Below, in pieces: positions 25,919 through 35,514 of a DNA stretch of 64,000 bases (the stretch's first letter is position 1; each line of letters begins with the position of its first letter). Both the position numbers and the translations under genes were made by a program. The DNA is taken from the NCBI GenBank assembly GCA_028281785.1, contig JANQJG010000177.1, positions 1 through 64,000 on the forward strand. Reading direction: 5' to 3'. The stretch comes from Rhodospirillales bacterium (GTDB lineage Bacteria > Pseudomonadota > Alphaproteobacteria > Rhodospirillales > Shumkoniaceae). Under the pieces are notes generated by a model. It ran no database searches, was not told the origin of the DNA, and saw nothing but the letters and a program-made list of their open reading frames with translations.

Positions 25919-26782
25919 ATGCGGCCACTTGGAATCCTCCTGCCCCTACTTATCCTCCTTCATGGCTGCGGGATGGTGCCCCGCCCGTTTCAGCATGACG
26001 AAAAGGCCGACGTCTATCCCCTCACGATCCTCCCATTCGACGTGCGTGTCGAGCCGATCATGGGATTGCCGCCCCAAGCGGCCGCCGGTCTCGCCCGCTC
26101 CTTGGCCCAATCCCTGGGGGGATACGGATTCACCGCGACCTCGCGAAGCGGTGCGGCGGCCCATTTCATCATCGTCGGTGTCTATGTCGCGACGGCTCGG
26201 GAAATACCCGAAACCGACCGTGCCTCCGTCCAATGGACACTCTTCGATACCGAGCGAGCGGCTGTCGGACAACACCGGCAGACGCTCGATCTCGCTCCAT
26301 CAATGGGACAGTGGCAGGAATCCGGGCTCTGGTACGCGGTCGCCGACGAGGCCGCCGAGCCGCTGGCGGCGTTGCTCGAAAAGGAGGCCGATGTCGAGAC
26401 GGTTGTCGATAACGTCGGGCACGGCGTTTTTGTCAGGGGTGTGAGCGGAGCACCCGGCGAGGGCGATCGGGAGTTGGCGAACGCCATGCGGAACGCCCTT
26501 CGGAGCGACGGCCAGGAGTTGGAGGAAGAAGCATCCCAAGCCAGCTTCTTCGTGCAAGGCGAGGTCACCATCGATCCGCCCTTGAACGGGGCTCAACGGG
26601 TCGAGTTGCGCTGGGTCGTCACCGACAAGGAGGGGAAGAGGCTCGGCGAAGCCGCCCAGGAAAACACCGTTCCCGCCGGCAGCCTCGATGGGTACTGGGG
26701 ACCCGTGGCGACCTACGCCGCGATAGCGGCCGCGGAGGGTATCGACGGAATCGTGCAGAAGGCCAAGAGCCGGCTGCGGTAG
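25919..26782 (+). CDS. Predicted lipoprotein of unknown function
   Basis: A 287-residue secreted protein with a lipoprotein signal peptide: a hydrophobic run followed by LLHGC, with Cys17 as the lipidated residue. The mature part has alternating strands and helices (LTILPFDVRVEPIMGLPPQAA, AHFIIVGVYVATARE, FFVQGEVTIDPP). The last repeats the style of lipoproteins that compute a delta between ORFs, but no named domain is evident. I do not recognise the family. It follows the possible small membrane protein and is convergent with the dapA-like gene. Confidence 0.65.
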   Translation: MRPLGILLPLLILLHGCGMVPRPFQHDEKADVYPLTILPFDVRVEPIMGLPPQAAAGLARSLAQSLGGYGFTATSRSGAAAHFIIVGVYVATAREIPETDRASVQWTLFDTERAAVGQHRQTLDLAPSMGQWQESGLWYAVADEAAEPLAALLEKEADVETVVDNVGHGVFVRGVSGAPGEGDRELANAMRNALRSDGQELEEEASQASFFVQGEVTIDPPLNGAQRVELRWVVTDKEGKRLGEAAQENTVPAGSLDGYWGPVATYAAIAAAEGIDGIVQKAKSRLR

Positions 26783-26791
26783 GAGCACACT

Positions 26792-27757
26792 CTATTCCGC
26801 GGCAACCCGTGTGTTTCCCTGGCCGAGGAGGCCCGCCGCTTCGAGAGCGGCTCGCAGCCTTTCGATCTCGGATTCCGGCAGCTTGACCAGCGGCGGCCGC
26901 ACGACCGCCTGGCGCTGGCGACCGAGGAGCACCAGGGCCTCCTTCATGCGGTTGTGCATATCGGCCAGGGGCGGCGCGTAGAACGCCTGCGTGGCCGGAA
27001 AGATCCGGTCGTTGACGGCGCGGGCGCGGGCCATGTCCTGAGCCTCCACGGCCGCGAAGAGTTCGGCCTGGAGATCGGCGATTACGCTTCCCGCCCCCGA
27101 AAGGAGACCGCGGCAACCGAGCATCAGCGACGCGTACAGCCAGGCGCTATGAGTCGACAACACGTTGACCGGCCGGTCGAGGGCATGGAAGCGCCGAATG
27201 TTCTCCTCATGCTGCTTGGGATCGCCGCACATGTCCTTGACGGCGCGGATCCGGGGTACCTCCTCGAAAAGACGAAGCAGGGTATCAGGCGGATAGTGGA
27301 CGTTGGTCCAGGCCGGGTAGAGGAAACAGATGAGGGGCAGGTCCGCCGCCTCGGCCACCGCCTGGAAATGCGCGACCGCCATTTCCGGCCTGAGATAGCC
27401 GCCGAACGCCAGCGTCCAGGGCGGAAAGACGAGCAGCGCCGAGGCCCCGCCCTCGGCGGCCATGCGGGCGATCCGCGCCGCCTCCAAGCTGCCGTCGGCA
27501 CAGACCCCAGCGACTACGGGAACGCGGTCACCCGCCTCGTCCATGGTGATATCGAGCACCCGCTTCTGCTCCTCGAAGGAACAGGCATGGACCTCCGTCG
27601 AATGGCAGTTGGTCGTGATCGCCGACACCCCCTCGACGGCAACGACGTCGCGCAGGTGGCTACGATAGGCCGCCTCGTCGATGGCGAAATCCGCATCGAA
27701 GGGCAGCAGCACCGCCGGGATCACGCCCCGCGGAACGAAGTCCTCGACCCTCGCCAT
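26792..27757 (-). CDS. Dihydrodipicolinate synthase-family lyase/aldolase
   Basis: A 321-residue class I aldolase of the DapA/NanA superfamily. The Schiff-base lysine lies in IRAVKDMCGD and the catalytic tyrosine in LICFLYPAW. The usual GTTGE carboxylate-binding loop is replaced by TTNCHSTEV, so the substrate differs from that of DapA itself. Biosynthetic DapA is unlikely. It is the last gene of a leftward run with a gamma-glutamyltransferase and a TIM-barrel isomerase-like protein, which suggests catabolism of an unidentified amino or sugar acid. Confidence 0.82.
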   Translation of the reverse strand: MARVEDFVPRGVIPAVLLPFDADFAIDEAAYRSHLRDVVAVEGVSAITTNCHSTEVHACSFEEQKRVLDITMDEAGDRVPVVAGVCADGSLEAARIARMAAEGGASALLVFPPWTLAFGGYLRPEMAVAHFQAVAEAADLPLICFLYPAWTNVHYPPDTLLRLFEEVPRIRAVKDMCGDPKQHEENIRRFHALDRPVNVLSTHSAWLYASLMLGCRGLLSGAGSVIADLQAELFAAVEAQDMARARAVNDRIFPATQAFYAPPLADMHNRMKEALVLLGRQRQAVVRPPLVKLPESEIERLRAALEAAGLLGQGNTRVAAE

Positions 27758-27781
27758 GCCTCTCCTCCTTGCCGAAGGGGC

Positions 27782-29374
27782 TCAGTACCCGATGGCGCAG
27801 CCGTCCTTCCGCGGGTCGGAGCCGCCCGTCAGCACCCCTTCCTCCCAGTCGATCCGGATGGCCTGGCCGCCGCCATGCGGCCTTTCCGTCGGCCCCGTGC
27901 GATGCCCCAGCCGTTCCAACCCCGCGACGGCCTCCGCCGGGACCCCGCTCTCCACCTCGACGACGCCGTCGGCGTTGGGAAATACACGGGGCAGATCCAA
28001 GGACTCCTGCAGATCGAGCCCGAGATCCAGATGATTCGTGAGCAAATGGGCATGACCGACCGCCTGGTACTGTCCGCCCATGACGCCGAAGGGCATGACC
28101 GCGTGCCCGTCCTTGACCAGCATGCCGGGGATGATCGTGTGGAACGGCCGCTTGCCGGGCGCGATGCAATTGGGATGCTCCGGATCGAGGACGAACCCGC
28201 AGCCCCGGTTTTGAAGGGCGACCCCGGTCCGGGGGCTGACCAGCCCGCTTCCGAACGAGTTGAACAGGGAGTTGATGAAGCTGACCGCGTTTCGGTCGGA
28301 GTCGACGACGCAAAGATAGACCGTGTCGGAACCGGCCGTCATATGGTTGGGCGGCACGGCCTGCATCGCGCGGTCGCGGCGGATCGCGGCGCGAAGACGC
28401 TGCGCATGCCTGTCCGACAGTAGTTCGGCGACCGGGACCCGAGCTTTGGACGGGTCGGCGACGTAGCTGTTTCGGTCCCGATAGGCGAGCCGCGCGGCCT
28501 CGATCTCCAAATGCAAACGCTCCGCCGACAAGGGCTCGAGCGCCGCGAGATCGAAGCCCGAGAGAATGTTCAGCATGATCAGCGCGGTGATGCCCTGGCC
28601 GTTCGGTGGGCATTCATAGACCTCGTAACCCCGGTAGACGGTCTTGATGGGCTCCACGTACTCGCCTTCGGCGGCCTCGAAATCCTCGATGGCGTGAAGG
28701 CCGCCGAGCGACCGCAGATAGGTCACGATATCCTCGGCGACGGGTCCCTTGTAAAAACCGTCACGCCCGTGCTCGGCGATGCATTCGAGGGTCGCGGCGA
28801 GTTCGGGCTGGCGGTGAAGCTGCCCGGGTTTGGGAAGGTCGCCACCCGGCAGGAAGATCCGCGTGGCGGTCGGATCGCGCCTGAGAATGTCTACTTGCGA
28901 GGCGAAATCCTCGGAGACCCGCGAATGGATCGGGTAGCCGTCGCGGGCATATCGGATCGCGGGCTCCAGCACCTCACCCAAGGTCTTGCGGCCGTGATCG
29001 GCAACCAGCCGCGCCCAGGCGTCGACGGCACCCGGCACGGTTACGGCGTGGGGCGTCGTGCGCTGGATTCGGTCGATCCCGTTGGCGGCGAACCAATCCG
29101 CCGTCGCAGCCATCGGTGCCCGCCCCGATCCGTTATAGGCGACGATGCCGGTGCCGCCGCGGGGGGCGAAAAGAGCAAAGCAGTCGCCACCGATTCCTGT
29201 CGATTCCGGCTCGACAACACATTGCACGGCACAGGCCGTGACCGCCGCGTCGACGGCATTGCCGCCCGATTGCAGCATGGTGATGGCCGCCATGGTGCTC
29301 AGAGGATTGGAGGTCGCCGCCATGCCGCCTGTCGCGTGCACGGGCGAACGGCCCGGTAGTTCGAGATTTCGCAA
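27782..29374 (-). CDS. Gamma-glutamyltransferase family protein
   Basis: An Ntn-hydrolase of the gamma-glutamyltransferase family, 530 residues. It should self-cleave before the nucleophile Thr in GSDTVYLCVVDSD, giving large and small subunits. Other family motifs are SGGNAVDAAVTACAVQCVVEP, ESTGIGGDCFAL, NGQGITAL and PGKRPFHTIIPGM. There is no clear signal peptide, unlike periplasmic Ggt, so it may be cytosolic. Divergent members hydrolyse other amides or acylated compounds. It sits between the isomerase-like and dapA-like genes in one leftward operon. Confidence 0.87.
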   Translation of the reverse strand: MRNLELPGRSPVHATGGMAATSNPLSTMAAITMLQSGGNAVDAAVTACAVQCVVEPESTGIGGDCFALFAPRGGTGIVAYNGSGRAPMAATADWFAANGIDRIQRTTPHAVTVPGAVDAWARLVADHGRKTLGEVLEPAIRYARDGYPIHSRVSEDFASQVDILRRDPTATRIFLPGGDLPKPGQLHRQPELAATLECIAEHGRDGFYKGPVAEDIVTYLRSLGGLHAIEDFEAAEGEYVEPIKTVYRGYEVYECPPNGQGITALIMLNILSGFDLAALEPLSAERLHLEIEAARLAYRDRNSYVADPSKARVPVAELLSDRHAQRLRAAIRRDRAMQAVPPNHMTAGSDTVYLCVVDSDRNAVSFINSLFNSFGSGLVSPRTGVALQNRGCGFVLDPEHPNCIAPGKRPFHTIIPGMLVKDGHAVMPFGVMGGQYQAVGHAHLLTNHLDLGLDLQESLDLPRVFPNADGVVEVESGVPAEAVAGLERLGHRTGPTERPHGGGQAIRIDWEEGVLTGGSDPRKDGCAIGY

Positions 29375-29470
29375 GGTTGTACTCCCCGGTCTTCTGCGTC
29401 CGCGCCCGGCAGGGCGCGATTGGGCTTTCCTGGTCAGCGGTCGAGCCAGAATAGCACGTCCGGACTGTCC

Positions 29471-30337
29471 TCAGTCCACCGCGAGAAGCCGCAACAGGAA
29501 ATCCCGGCTCGCGAGGGTCGCTTCGGCCGGCTGCTCCGGGGCGAAGATCTCAAGGGTCACGGCGCCGGGAAACGTGGCGAGAAAATCGGCCATCACCGAG
29601 AAGTCTCCCGTCCCGTCACCAAGGGGCAGTTCTTTGTCTGCACCGGGGGTGCGACCGTCATTCAGATGGATCTGGGCGATACGTTTTTGAAGGATTGCGA
29701 ACTCCTGCGCCAGACCGCCTCCGATCACCGAGTTACCCGTGACGAGGTTGGCCCGTGCGTTCTCGCGGCCGATCGTGTCCAAAAGTCCGGCTAGGATCCC
29801 CGCCGTCTGTGCCACGGTGTGGGGAACATGGCCCTCGTTCTTGATGGCTAGAACAAGACCGGCCTGGGCGATCAGGTCCGCCCAGTCGGCAAGAGTTTCG
29901 ATGGCACGGGCGCGGGCGTCGACAAGGATTAGCTCGCGTTCGAAACGAAGGGTTTCGAAGCGGTGTCCATGGCTTTCAAGGGCCGTCAGCTCCCGAGCGA
30001 CCCCCGGATGCACACTCAGAACGGGGCTCCCGAGCAGCCGCGCGATGTCCACCGACCGCTTGAGCAGGTCGACATCCCGCATACAGTCCTCGGGCAAGGC
30101 CGCCGCGGGATTGACGCTGTCGGGTATCTGGAAGACATAACCGATTCCCTCCCCGTCGCCGATGAGTTCGAGCTCGGCGAGACTGCGGCGCGGCGCGGTG
30201 GTCGGCCAGAAATCCAGGGGGTTGGGGCGGATATCGAGGCCGGCGAAGCCCTCCCGCGCGGCAAAGCGGGCCGCCTCCACCACGTCCATGACGGGCATCA
30301 GCGCGCCGCTGCTGGCGAAGATTCTCGGTTTGCCCAT
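29471..30337 (-). CDS. Sugar phosphate isomerase/epimerase-like TIM-barrel protein
   Basis: A 288-residue xylose-isomerase-like (AP endonuclease 2 family) TIM barrel. The start ([11 protein letters not shown]) follows a strong GGAGGAAG. Likely metal-binding residues lie in [20 protein letters not shown] (Glu), [10 protein letters not shown] (His and Asp) and VTLEIFAPE (Glu). It is the first gene of the operon with gamma-glutamyltransferase and the DapA-like enzyme. The substrate is unknown; members isomerise sugars, inositols or hydroxypyruvate-like compounds. Confidence 0.75.
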   Translation of the reverse strand: MGKPRIFASSGALMPVMDVVEAARFAAREGFAGLDIRPNPLDFWPTTAPRRSLAELELIGDGEGIGYVFQIPDSVNPAAALPEDCMRDVDLLKRSVDIARLLGSPVLSVHPGVARELTALESHGHRFETLRFERELILVDARARAIETLADWADLIAQAGLVLAIKNEGHVPHTVAQTAGILAGLLDTIGRENARANLVTGNSVIGGGLAQEFAILQKRIAQIHLNDGRTPGADKELPLGDGTGDFSVMADFLATFPGAVTLEIFAPEQPAEATLASRDFLLRLLAVD

Positions 30338-30638
30338 TCTTCCTCCATCGCCGCGCCCAAAACCCCTCACCTGTTGCCAGTATAGCCTTGGATCACACCG
30401 GTTCGACAAGCGGCAAACGATCCGGCTGCCGCCGCGTCGAGCCCGGAATCACGCGAGGATCCACGCCGTTACCGGCGCCGGGCTCCTACTCAAACGTTGT
30501 TCTGGCCAAGACCGTTGTCATGCGCGAATCGCCTTGATACATTCCGCGGCATCTCGCGGTCGGGGACCGATCCATCCCGACACCGCAATTGCTCTCCAAG
30601 CCCAGGTCCTTGCGAACATTTCGACGGAACCGGACCCC
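30338..30638. promoter_or_regulatory. Divergent region between the isomerase operon and prs
   Basis: A 301-base gap with divergent genes on both sides and no credible small gene. The best promoter-like pair for prs is TTGTCA (30515–30520) with GATACA (30536–30541) after a short 15-base spacer, a poor match. No strong dyad or purine riboswitch-like structure was recognised. The prs leader would be about 90 bases long if this promoter is used. Confidence 0.3.
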
Positions 30639-31571
30639 ATGAAAATCATGGCCTGCAACAGCAATCGGCCGTTGGCGGAAGCGATTGCCGCCTATCTCAA
30701 CCTGCCGCTGACCAAGGCCGTCGTCCGGCGCTTCTCCGACATGGAGGTCTTTGTCGAGATTCAAGAGAATGTGCGCGGAGAGGATGTCTTCGTGATCCAA
30801 TCCTCGTCCTTCCCGGCCAACGACAATCTGATGGAGCTGCTGGTTGCGATCGACGCTTTGAGACGCGGTTCGGCCCGCCGAATTACCAGTGTCATCCCCT
30901 ATTTCGGTTACGCCCGGCAGGACCGCAAATCGGGTCCGCGCACGCCGATCTCCGCCAAGCTGGTCGCCAACCTCATCACCGTCGCCGGCGCCGACCGGGT
31001 GCTCACCATGGATCTTCATGCCGGCCAGATCCAAGGTTTCTTCGATATCCCCGTGGACAATCTTTACGGCACCCTGGTCTTCAATCAGGACATCCAGGAC
31101 CGGTTCGACGGCGAGGATCTGGTCATCGTTTCCCCGGATGTCGGCGGCGTTGTGCGCGCCCGCGGCATGGCCAAGAAACTCAATGCCGATCTCGCGATCG
31201 TCGACAAGCGCCGCGAGCAGGCCGGAGTCTCCGAGGTCATGAACATCATCGGCGAAGTGAAGGGGCGCCACTGCATTCTGGCCGACGACATCGTCGATTC
31301 CGGCGGCACCTTGTGCAACGCGGCCGTGGCCTTGGCCGAGGAGGGCGCGACCTCGGTCTCCGCCTACGTCACCCACGGCGTGCTTTCCGGCGGTGCCGTC
31401 GCGCGCATCACGTCCTCGCCTCTCGACCGCCTGGTCATCACCGATAGCATCCTGGCGACGGAAGCGGTGCGCGTCTCGCACTCCATCGAGCAGTTGACGA
31501 TCGCCCCTTTGATGGCGGAGGCGATCCGCAGAATCAGTGAGGAGTCCTCGATTTCGGTTCTCTTCAACTGA
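30639..31571 (+). CDS. prs: Ribose-phosphate pyrophosphokinase
   Basis: Prs makes PRPP from ribose 5-phosphate and ATP for nucleotide, histidine, tryptophan and NAD synthesis. The 310-residue protein starts at [16 protein letters not shown]. Family motifs are FGYARQDRK, the flexible-loop region after it, [21 protein letters not shown] (pyrophosphate loop) and the PRPP-binding [10 protein letters not shown]. The length matches the bacterial class I enzyme. rplY follows, a conserved prs–rplY–pth–ychF order. Confidence 0.97.
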   Translation: MKIMACNSNRPLAEAIAAYLNLPLTKAVVRRFSDMEVFVEIQENVRGEDVFVIQSSSFPANDNLMELLVAIDALRRGSARRITSVIPYFGYARQDRKSGPRTPISAKLVANLITVAGADRVLTMDLHAGQIQGFFDIPVDNLYGTLVFNQDIQDRFDGEDLVIVSPDVGGVVRARGMAKKLNADLAIVDKRREQAGVSEVMNIIGEVKGRHCILADDIVDSGGTLCNAAVALAEEGATSVSAYVTHGVLSGGAVARITSSPLDRLVITDSILATEAVRVSHSIEQLTIAPLMAEAIRRISEESSISVLFN

Positions 31572-31590
31572 TTTGATACTTGACGAACGA

Positions 31591-31615
31591 GGCCGCGACC
31601 GGTAAGGCGGCCCGG
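31591..31615 (+). terminator. Hairpin between prs and rplY
   Basis: GGCCGC (31591–31596) pairs with GCGGCC (31607–31612) across a 10-base loop, followed by CGG and a short TTT. It could attenuate or end prs transcription. A consensus-like -35 TTGACG (31580–31585) with a weak TAAGGC -10 overlaps the same stretch, so a promoter for rplY is an alternative reading. Confidence 0.3.
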
Positions 31616-31674
31616 TTTCACGGCGTCGGCACCCCTGGAGGCCGGCGCATCGCACCCAGGAGGATACTCTCGAT

Positions 31675-32349
31675 ATGGCCGACATAAACGTCTTCCCGGC
31701 CGAGGCGCGGGAGCGGGCAGGTAAGGGGGCAGCCCGCGCATTGCGCCGAGACGGCCGGGTACCGGCGGTGATCTATGGCAACAAGATCGAGCCGGTGCTC
31801 ATCTCTCTCGATCCGATCAGGCTCCATCAGGAACTCCATAAACCCGGCTTCTTCGGGCGTGTCTTCGAGGTTCGGGTCGGCAAGAACCGTCACCGGGTTC
31901 TCGCCCGCGACGTTCAGTTCGATCCGGTCAGCGATCGTCCGCTGCATGTCGACTTCATGCGCTTCAGCGCGGATACCCGCATTCAGGTCGAAGTCGCCGT
32001 GAATTTCCTGAACGAGGAAGACGCCCCCGGCATCAAACGCGGCGGTGTCTTGAACGTCGTTCGCCGGGAAATCGAAATGATCTGTTCCCCGGAAAGCATT
32101 CCCGAATCGATCATCGTGGATCTGGCGGGACTTGAGATCGGTGATTCGGTGCATGTGAGCGACGTCGACATTCCAGACGATGTCGAGCTCGCCATCGCCG
32201 ATCGCGATTTCACCATCGCCACGATCGCGGCGCCGACCGCGGTCAAGGACGAGGCGGCGGAGGCGGCGGAAGCGGAAGCGGCCGAAGGCGAGGAGGAAGC
32301 GCCTGCGGAGGCCGGCGCGGCCGAGGAGCCGGAGTCACAAACCGAGTAA
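31675..32349 (+). CDS. rplY: 50S ribosomal protein L25/general stress protein Ctc
   Basis: L25 binds 5S rRNA. The 224-residue product is the two-domain CTC form: an N-terminal L25 domain (about 1–95; GKGAARALRRDGRVPAVIYG, HVDFMR) and a C-terminal TL5-like beta domain (about 100–185), followed by an acidic Ala/Glu-rich tail of about 40 residues. A strong AGGAGG lies ahead of the ATG. The same gene order (prs, rplY, pth, ychF) occurs in many proteobacteria. The acidic tail is common in alphaproteobacterial copies. Confidence 0.95.
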   Translation: MADINVFPAEARERAGKGAARALRRDGRVPAVIYGNKIEPVLISLDPIRLHQELHKPGFFGRVFEVRVGKNRHRVLARDVQFDPVSDRPLHVDFMRFSADTRIQVEVAVNFLNEEDAPGIKRGGVLNVVRREIEMICSPESIPESIIVDLAGLEIGDSVHVSDVDIPDDVELAIADRDFTIATIAAPTAVKDEAAEAAEAEAAEGEEEAPAEAGAAEEPESQTE

Positions 32350-32385
32350 CAGGCGGCGTCCTGCACGCCCACTGGGGAGTCCGCC

Positions 32386-33048
32386 ATGCTGTTCGTGGTG
32401 GGTCTGGGCAATCCGGGCTCTGACTACGCTCGGAACCGGCACAATATCGGCTTCATGGCGGTTGACGCGATCGCCGGCCGGTACGGCTTTTCCCCGTTTC
32501 GCGGCAAGTTTCACGGCAAGCTCGCCGAGGGTAAGATAGCGGACCACAAGGTCATCGCTTTCAAGCCGATGACCTATATGAACCGGTCCGGGGACGCGGT
32601 CCTCGGTGCCCTTCGGTTCTTCAAGCTGCCGCCCGAAGACGTTCTCGTCTTCCACGACGAAATCGATCTCGTCAGCGGCAAGCTCAGGGTGAAACGGGGG
32701 GGCGGCCATGCCGGGCATAACGGCCTGCGCTCGATTCACGCCCGCATCGGTCCCAATTACGGCCGCGTCCGGCTGGGGATCGGCCATCCCGGCGACAAGG
32801 CTCGGGTCGCCCGTCACGTCCTCCGCGATTTTTCCCGGTCGGACCGCGATTGGGTCGACCCGATGATGGACGCCGTCGCCGAGGCTTTTCCCCTGCTCGT
32901 CAGGGGGGACGATTCCGGCTTCATGACCAAGGTGGCGCTGATCCTAAATCCGCCGACGCACCGCAAACGCCCAACGCCCGCCGAGCAAGGCTCCGCGCCA
33001 AAACGCCCAGAATCGCCGCCCTCCGAAGGAGAAAAGGATGAGCCTTAA
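32386..33048 (+). CDS. pth: Peptidyl-tRNA hydrolase
   Basis: Pth releases peptides from peptidyl-tRNA that has dropped off ribosomes. It has [21 protein letters not shown] with the catalytic His and neighbouring Asn, [13 protein letters not shown], and [29 protein letters not shown], all diagnostic. The 220 residues include a C-terminal extension rich in Pro/Lys/Glu beyond the usual 195. The last 11 bases overlap ychF, so the two are coupled. Confidence 0.96.
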   Translation: MLFVVGLGNPGSDYARNRHNIGFMAVDAIAGRYGFSPFRGKFHGKLAEGKIADHKVIAFKPMTYMNRSGDAVLGALRFFKLPPEDVLVFHDEIDLVSGKLRVKRGGGHAGHNGLRSIHARIGPNYGRVRLGIGHPGDKARVARHVLRDFSRSDRDWVDPMMDAVAEAFPLLVRGDDSGFMTKVALILNPPTHRKRPTPAEQGSAPKRPESPPSEGEKDEP

Positions 33049-34138
33049 CTGCGGGATTGTCGGCCTGCCCAATGTCGGCAAGTCGACGCTGTTCAACGCC
33101 CTGATTCAGAAGGCCGGCGCCGAGGTCGCGAACTACCCGTTCTGTACGATCGAACCCAATGCGGGCCGGATCGCGGTCCCCGATCCGCGGCTGGACCAAA
33201 TTCTCAGGTTGAGCAAATCGCCGCGCGCCACACCGACCTTTCTCGAGTTCGTGGACATTGCCGGCCTCGTAAAGGGGGCCAGCAAGGGCGAAGGTCTCGG
33301 CAACCAGTTCCTGGCCAATATCCGGGAGGTGGACGCGATCGTCCACGTCCTGAGATGTTTCGAGGACGACAACATTCTGCACTCGGAAGTCAACATCGAC
33401 CCCGTTCGTGACGCCGAGGTTGTCGGTACAGAGCTGCTGCTCGCCGACCTTGAAAGCCTCGAACGTCGGATCGAGCCGATCGGCAAGAAAGCACGCGGCG
33501 GCGATAAGGACGCGAAGGCGAGGCTCGCCGCCGTCGAACCGATCCTGGAGGCGCTGCGCGAAGGCCGCTCCGCCCGCACCGTGCCCGTTCCACCCGAGCA
33601 TCGGCGGGAGGTGCGCAACCTGCAGCTCCTGACGACCAAGCCGGTCCTCTATGCCTGCAACGTCGATGAAGGCGCAGCCGCCGACGGCAACACGCATACG
33701 CAGGCGGTGGCGCGGCTGGCCGAAGCCGAGGGCGCCGAATCGGTGATCATCTCGGCCAAGATCGAGGCGGAGGTCGCCCAGCTCACGGACGAGACGGAAC
33801 GCCGCGAGTTCCTGGAAACACTCGGCCTCGAGGAAACCGGCTTGGCCCGCGTGATCAGCGCCGGATATCGGCTCCTCAACCTCATCACCTTCTTCACGAC
33901 GGGCCCCAAGGAGACCCGCGCCTGGACCGTGGTGGAGGGATCGAAGGCACCCCGGGCGGCGGGCGCCATCCATACCGATTTCGAGCGCGGCTTCATCTGC
34001 GCCGAGACGATTTCCTTCGAGGATTTCGTCACCCAGGGCGGGGAGCAGGGGGCCCGCGAGGCCGGCAAGATGCGCCAGGAGGGACGCGACTATGTTGTCC
34101 GTGACGGCGACGTGATACTTTTCCGCTTCAACGTCTAG
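33038..34138 (+). CDS. ychF: Redox-regulated ATPase/GTPase YchF (Obg family)
   Basis: A 366-residue Obg-family P-loop ATPase that interacts with ribosomes. G1 is [15 protein letters not shown]3 is [11 protein letters not shown], and the base-specificity motif is NVDE instead of NKxD, which explains its ATP preference. A coiled-coil insertion and a C-terminal TGS-like domain ([13 protein letters not shown]) follow. A good AAGGAG site precedes the ATG. Pairing with pth is almost universal in proteobacteria. Confidence 0.97.
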   Translation: MSLNCGIVGLPNVGKSTLFNALIQKAGAEVANYPFCTIEPNAGRIAVPDPRLDQILRLSKSPRATPTFLEFVDIAGLVKGASKGEGLGNQFLANIREVDAIVHVLRCFEDDNILHSEVNIDPVRDAEVVGTELLLADLESLERRIEPIGKKARGGDKDAKARLAAVEPILEALREGRSARTVPVPPEHRREVRNLQLLTTKPVLYACNVDEGAAADGNTHTQAVARLAEAEGAESVIISAKIEAEVAQLTDETERREFLETLGLEETGLARVISAGYRLLNLITFFTTGPKETRAWTVVEGSKAPRAAGAIHTDFERGFICAETISFEDFVTQGGEQGAREAGKMRQEGRDYVVRDGDVILFRFNV

Positions 34139-34244
34139 CCACGAACGCTAGCTCGGCCCACCAATACGGCCGAGAAAATCAGCCCCCGCCCTTCGGTTTC
34201 GCCCGTTCGGCGAAAGGTCGCTCGCGGCGACGGGAGCCTTGAAC

Positions 34245-35420
34245 TTGAGACTTCTGACCATCGCCCTTGTCGCCCTCCTGGCGCAGCAAACCCTCACGGC
34301 CATGAGCCGCCTTGTCCTGCCGGTCACGGCGCCCGTCCTCGCCGAGGATCTGGGCATCAATCCAGCCTTGATCGGCGTTTACTCAGGCATCCTGTCCGGC
34401 GTGGCCATGATCGTCGCGACCGGCTGTGGCGGCTTGATCCGCCGGTTCGGGGCTTGGCGTATCAGCCAGGTCGCGTTGGTCGCCATGGGCTGCGGGCTGA
34501 TGGCGGCAAGTCCGGGTGTCCTGGCCTTTTTCGTCCTTTCGGCGATCCTCGTCGGGCTCGGCCCGGGTTCCGCCACGCCCGCCGGCTCCCATGTCCTCGC
34601 GCGCTACTGCCCGCCGCGCCACGCGCCGTTGGTTTTTTCGATCAAGCAAAGCGGTGTTCCCCTCGCCGGTCTTCTGGCCGGCCTCGCCATTCCGTTCCTT
34701 GTCCTTCAGCTTGGCTGGCAGGGGGCCTTTGTCGTCATCGGCTGTGCCTATCTGATCCTGGCCCTTCTGTTCCAACCTTTCCGGGCTGAATTCGACGGTG
34801 ATCGCGACCGCGATCATCGCTTGGGATTTTCGGATTTTCGCGGGTCATTGCGCGAGGTGATCCACGACCGCGCCATTCGTGAATTGGCGCTGGCCGCCTT
34901 TGCTTTCGTCGGCCTTCAGGTCGCCTTCGACACGTTTTTCGTGACTTATCTGGTCAAGGGGCTGGGCGTCTCGCTGACGGCCGCCGGCTCGGTGTTCGCG
35001 CTGGGTCAGGGGGTCGCCGTTTTCACGCGGGTGTTTTGGGGCGGGCTTGCCGGCCGTTTCGTCCCCCCACGCCACGTTCTGGCGGGATTGGCCATCGTCA
35101 TGGCCGGCGCGGCGGCGGCGATGATGCTGTTAGACGCCTCCTGGTCGTTAACGGCGATCGCCATCGTAACCGTTCTCTATACGGCGACGGGCTTCAGTTG
35201 GCACGGCGTCCTCCTCGCCGAGGTCGCCCGCCTCGCCCCGGATGGTCGGGTCGCATCGGTCACGGGCGGCGTGCTGGCGGTCATCATGTGTGCCGCGATG
35301 ATCTATCCCATCTGCTTCGCCGCCATTCTCCAGGCCACCGGCAAATACGGCTATGGCTATCTGATGGTCGCCGTTCCGGCCTTGCTCATCGGCATTCAAC
35401 TCTTCCGTCGGCGAGGCTGA
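34245..35420 (+). CDS. MFS transporter
   Basis: A 391-residue major facilitator with about 12 membrane segments. The preferred start is TTG at 34245 because GGGAG lies about eight bases upstream; a TTG two codons earlier is closer to that site. The loop between TM2 and TM3 has a variant of the MFS signature (GLIRRFGAWRISQ). Helix motifs include GPGSATPAGSH in TM4 and SIKQSGVPLAGLLAG in TM5, a pattern seen in transporters related to the CynX/NimT group. The substrate is unknown. Confidence 0.82.
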   Translation: MRLLTIALVALLAQQTLTAMSRLVLPVTAPVLAEDLGINPALIGVYSGILSGVAMIVATGCGGLIRRFGAWRISQVALVAMGCGLMAASPGVLAFFVLSAILVGLGPGSATPAGSHVLARYCPPRHAPLVFSIKQSGVPLAGLLAGLAIPFLVLQLGWQGAFVVIGCAYLILALLFQPFRAEFDGDRDRDHRLGFSDFRGSLREVIHDRAIRELALAAFAFVGLQVAFDTFFVTYLVKGLGVSLTAAGSVFALGQGVAVFTRVFWGGLAGRFVPPRHVLAGLAIVMAGAAAAMMLLDASWSLTAIAIVTVLYTATGFSWHGVLLAEVARLAPDGRVASVTGGVLAVIMCAAMIYPICFAAILQATGKYGYGYLMVAVPALLIGIQLFRRRG

Positions 35421-35484
35421 GCGCCCACGGTCTGCCCGCGCCGCTAGAGCGTGTTGCAGGCCCGGCGAGAACCTGAAAGACTGG

Positions 35485-35502
35485 CCTTTTCAACGCAAAA
35501 GG
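35485..35502 (+). promoter_or_regulatory. Hairpin overlapping the mtnP ribosome-binding site
   Basis: CCTTTT (35485–35490) and AAAAGG (35497–35502) form a perfect 6-base stem with a CAACGC loop. The right arm runs into GGGAG, the probable Shine-Dalgarno about 10 bases before the mtnP ATG. The stem could modulate translation. It does not resemble a known SAM riboswitch. Confidence 0.35.
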
Positions 35503-35514
35503 GAGACACACATC

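Noticed and set aside
26954-28423. 489-codon plus-strand frame across the gamma-glutamyltransferase and dapA-like genes
   Set aside because: Arg/Gly/His-rich translation typical of GC-skew shadows; both minus-strand genes have catalytic motifs.
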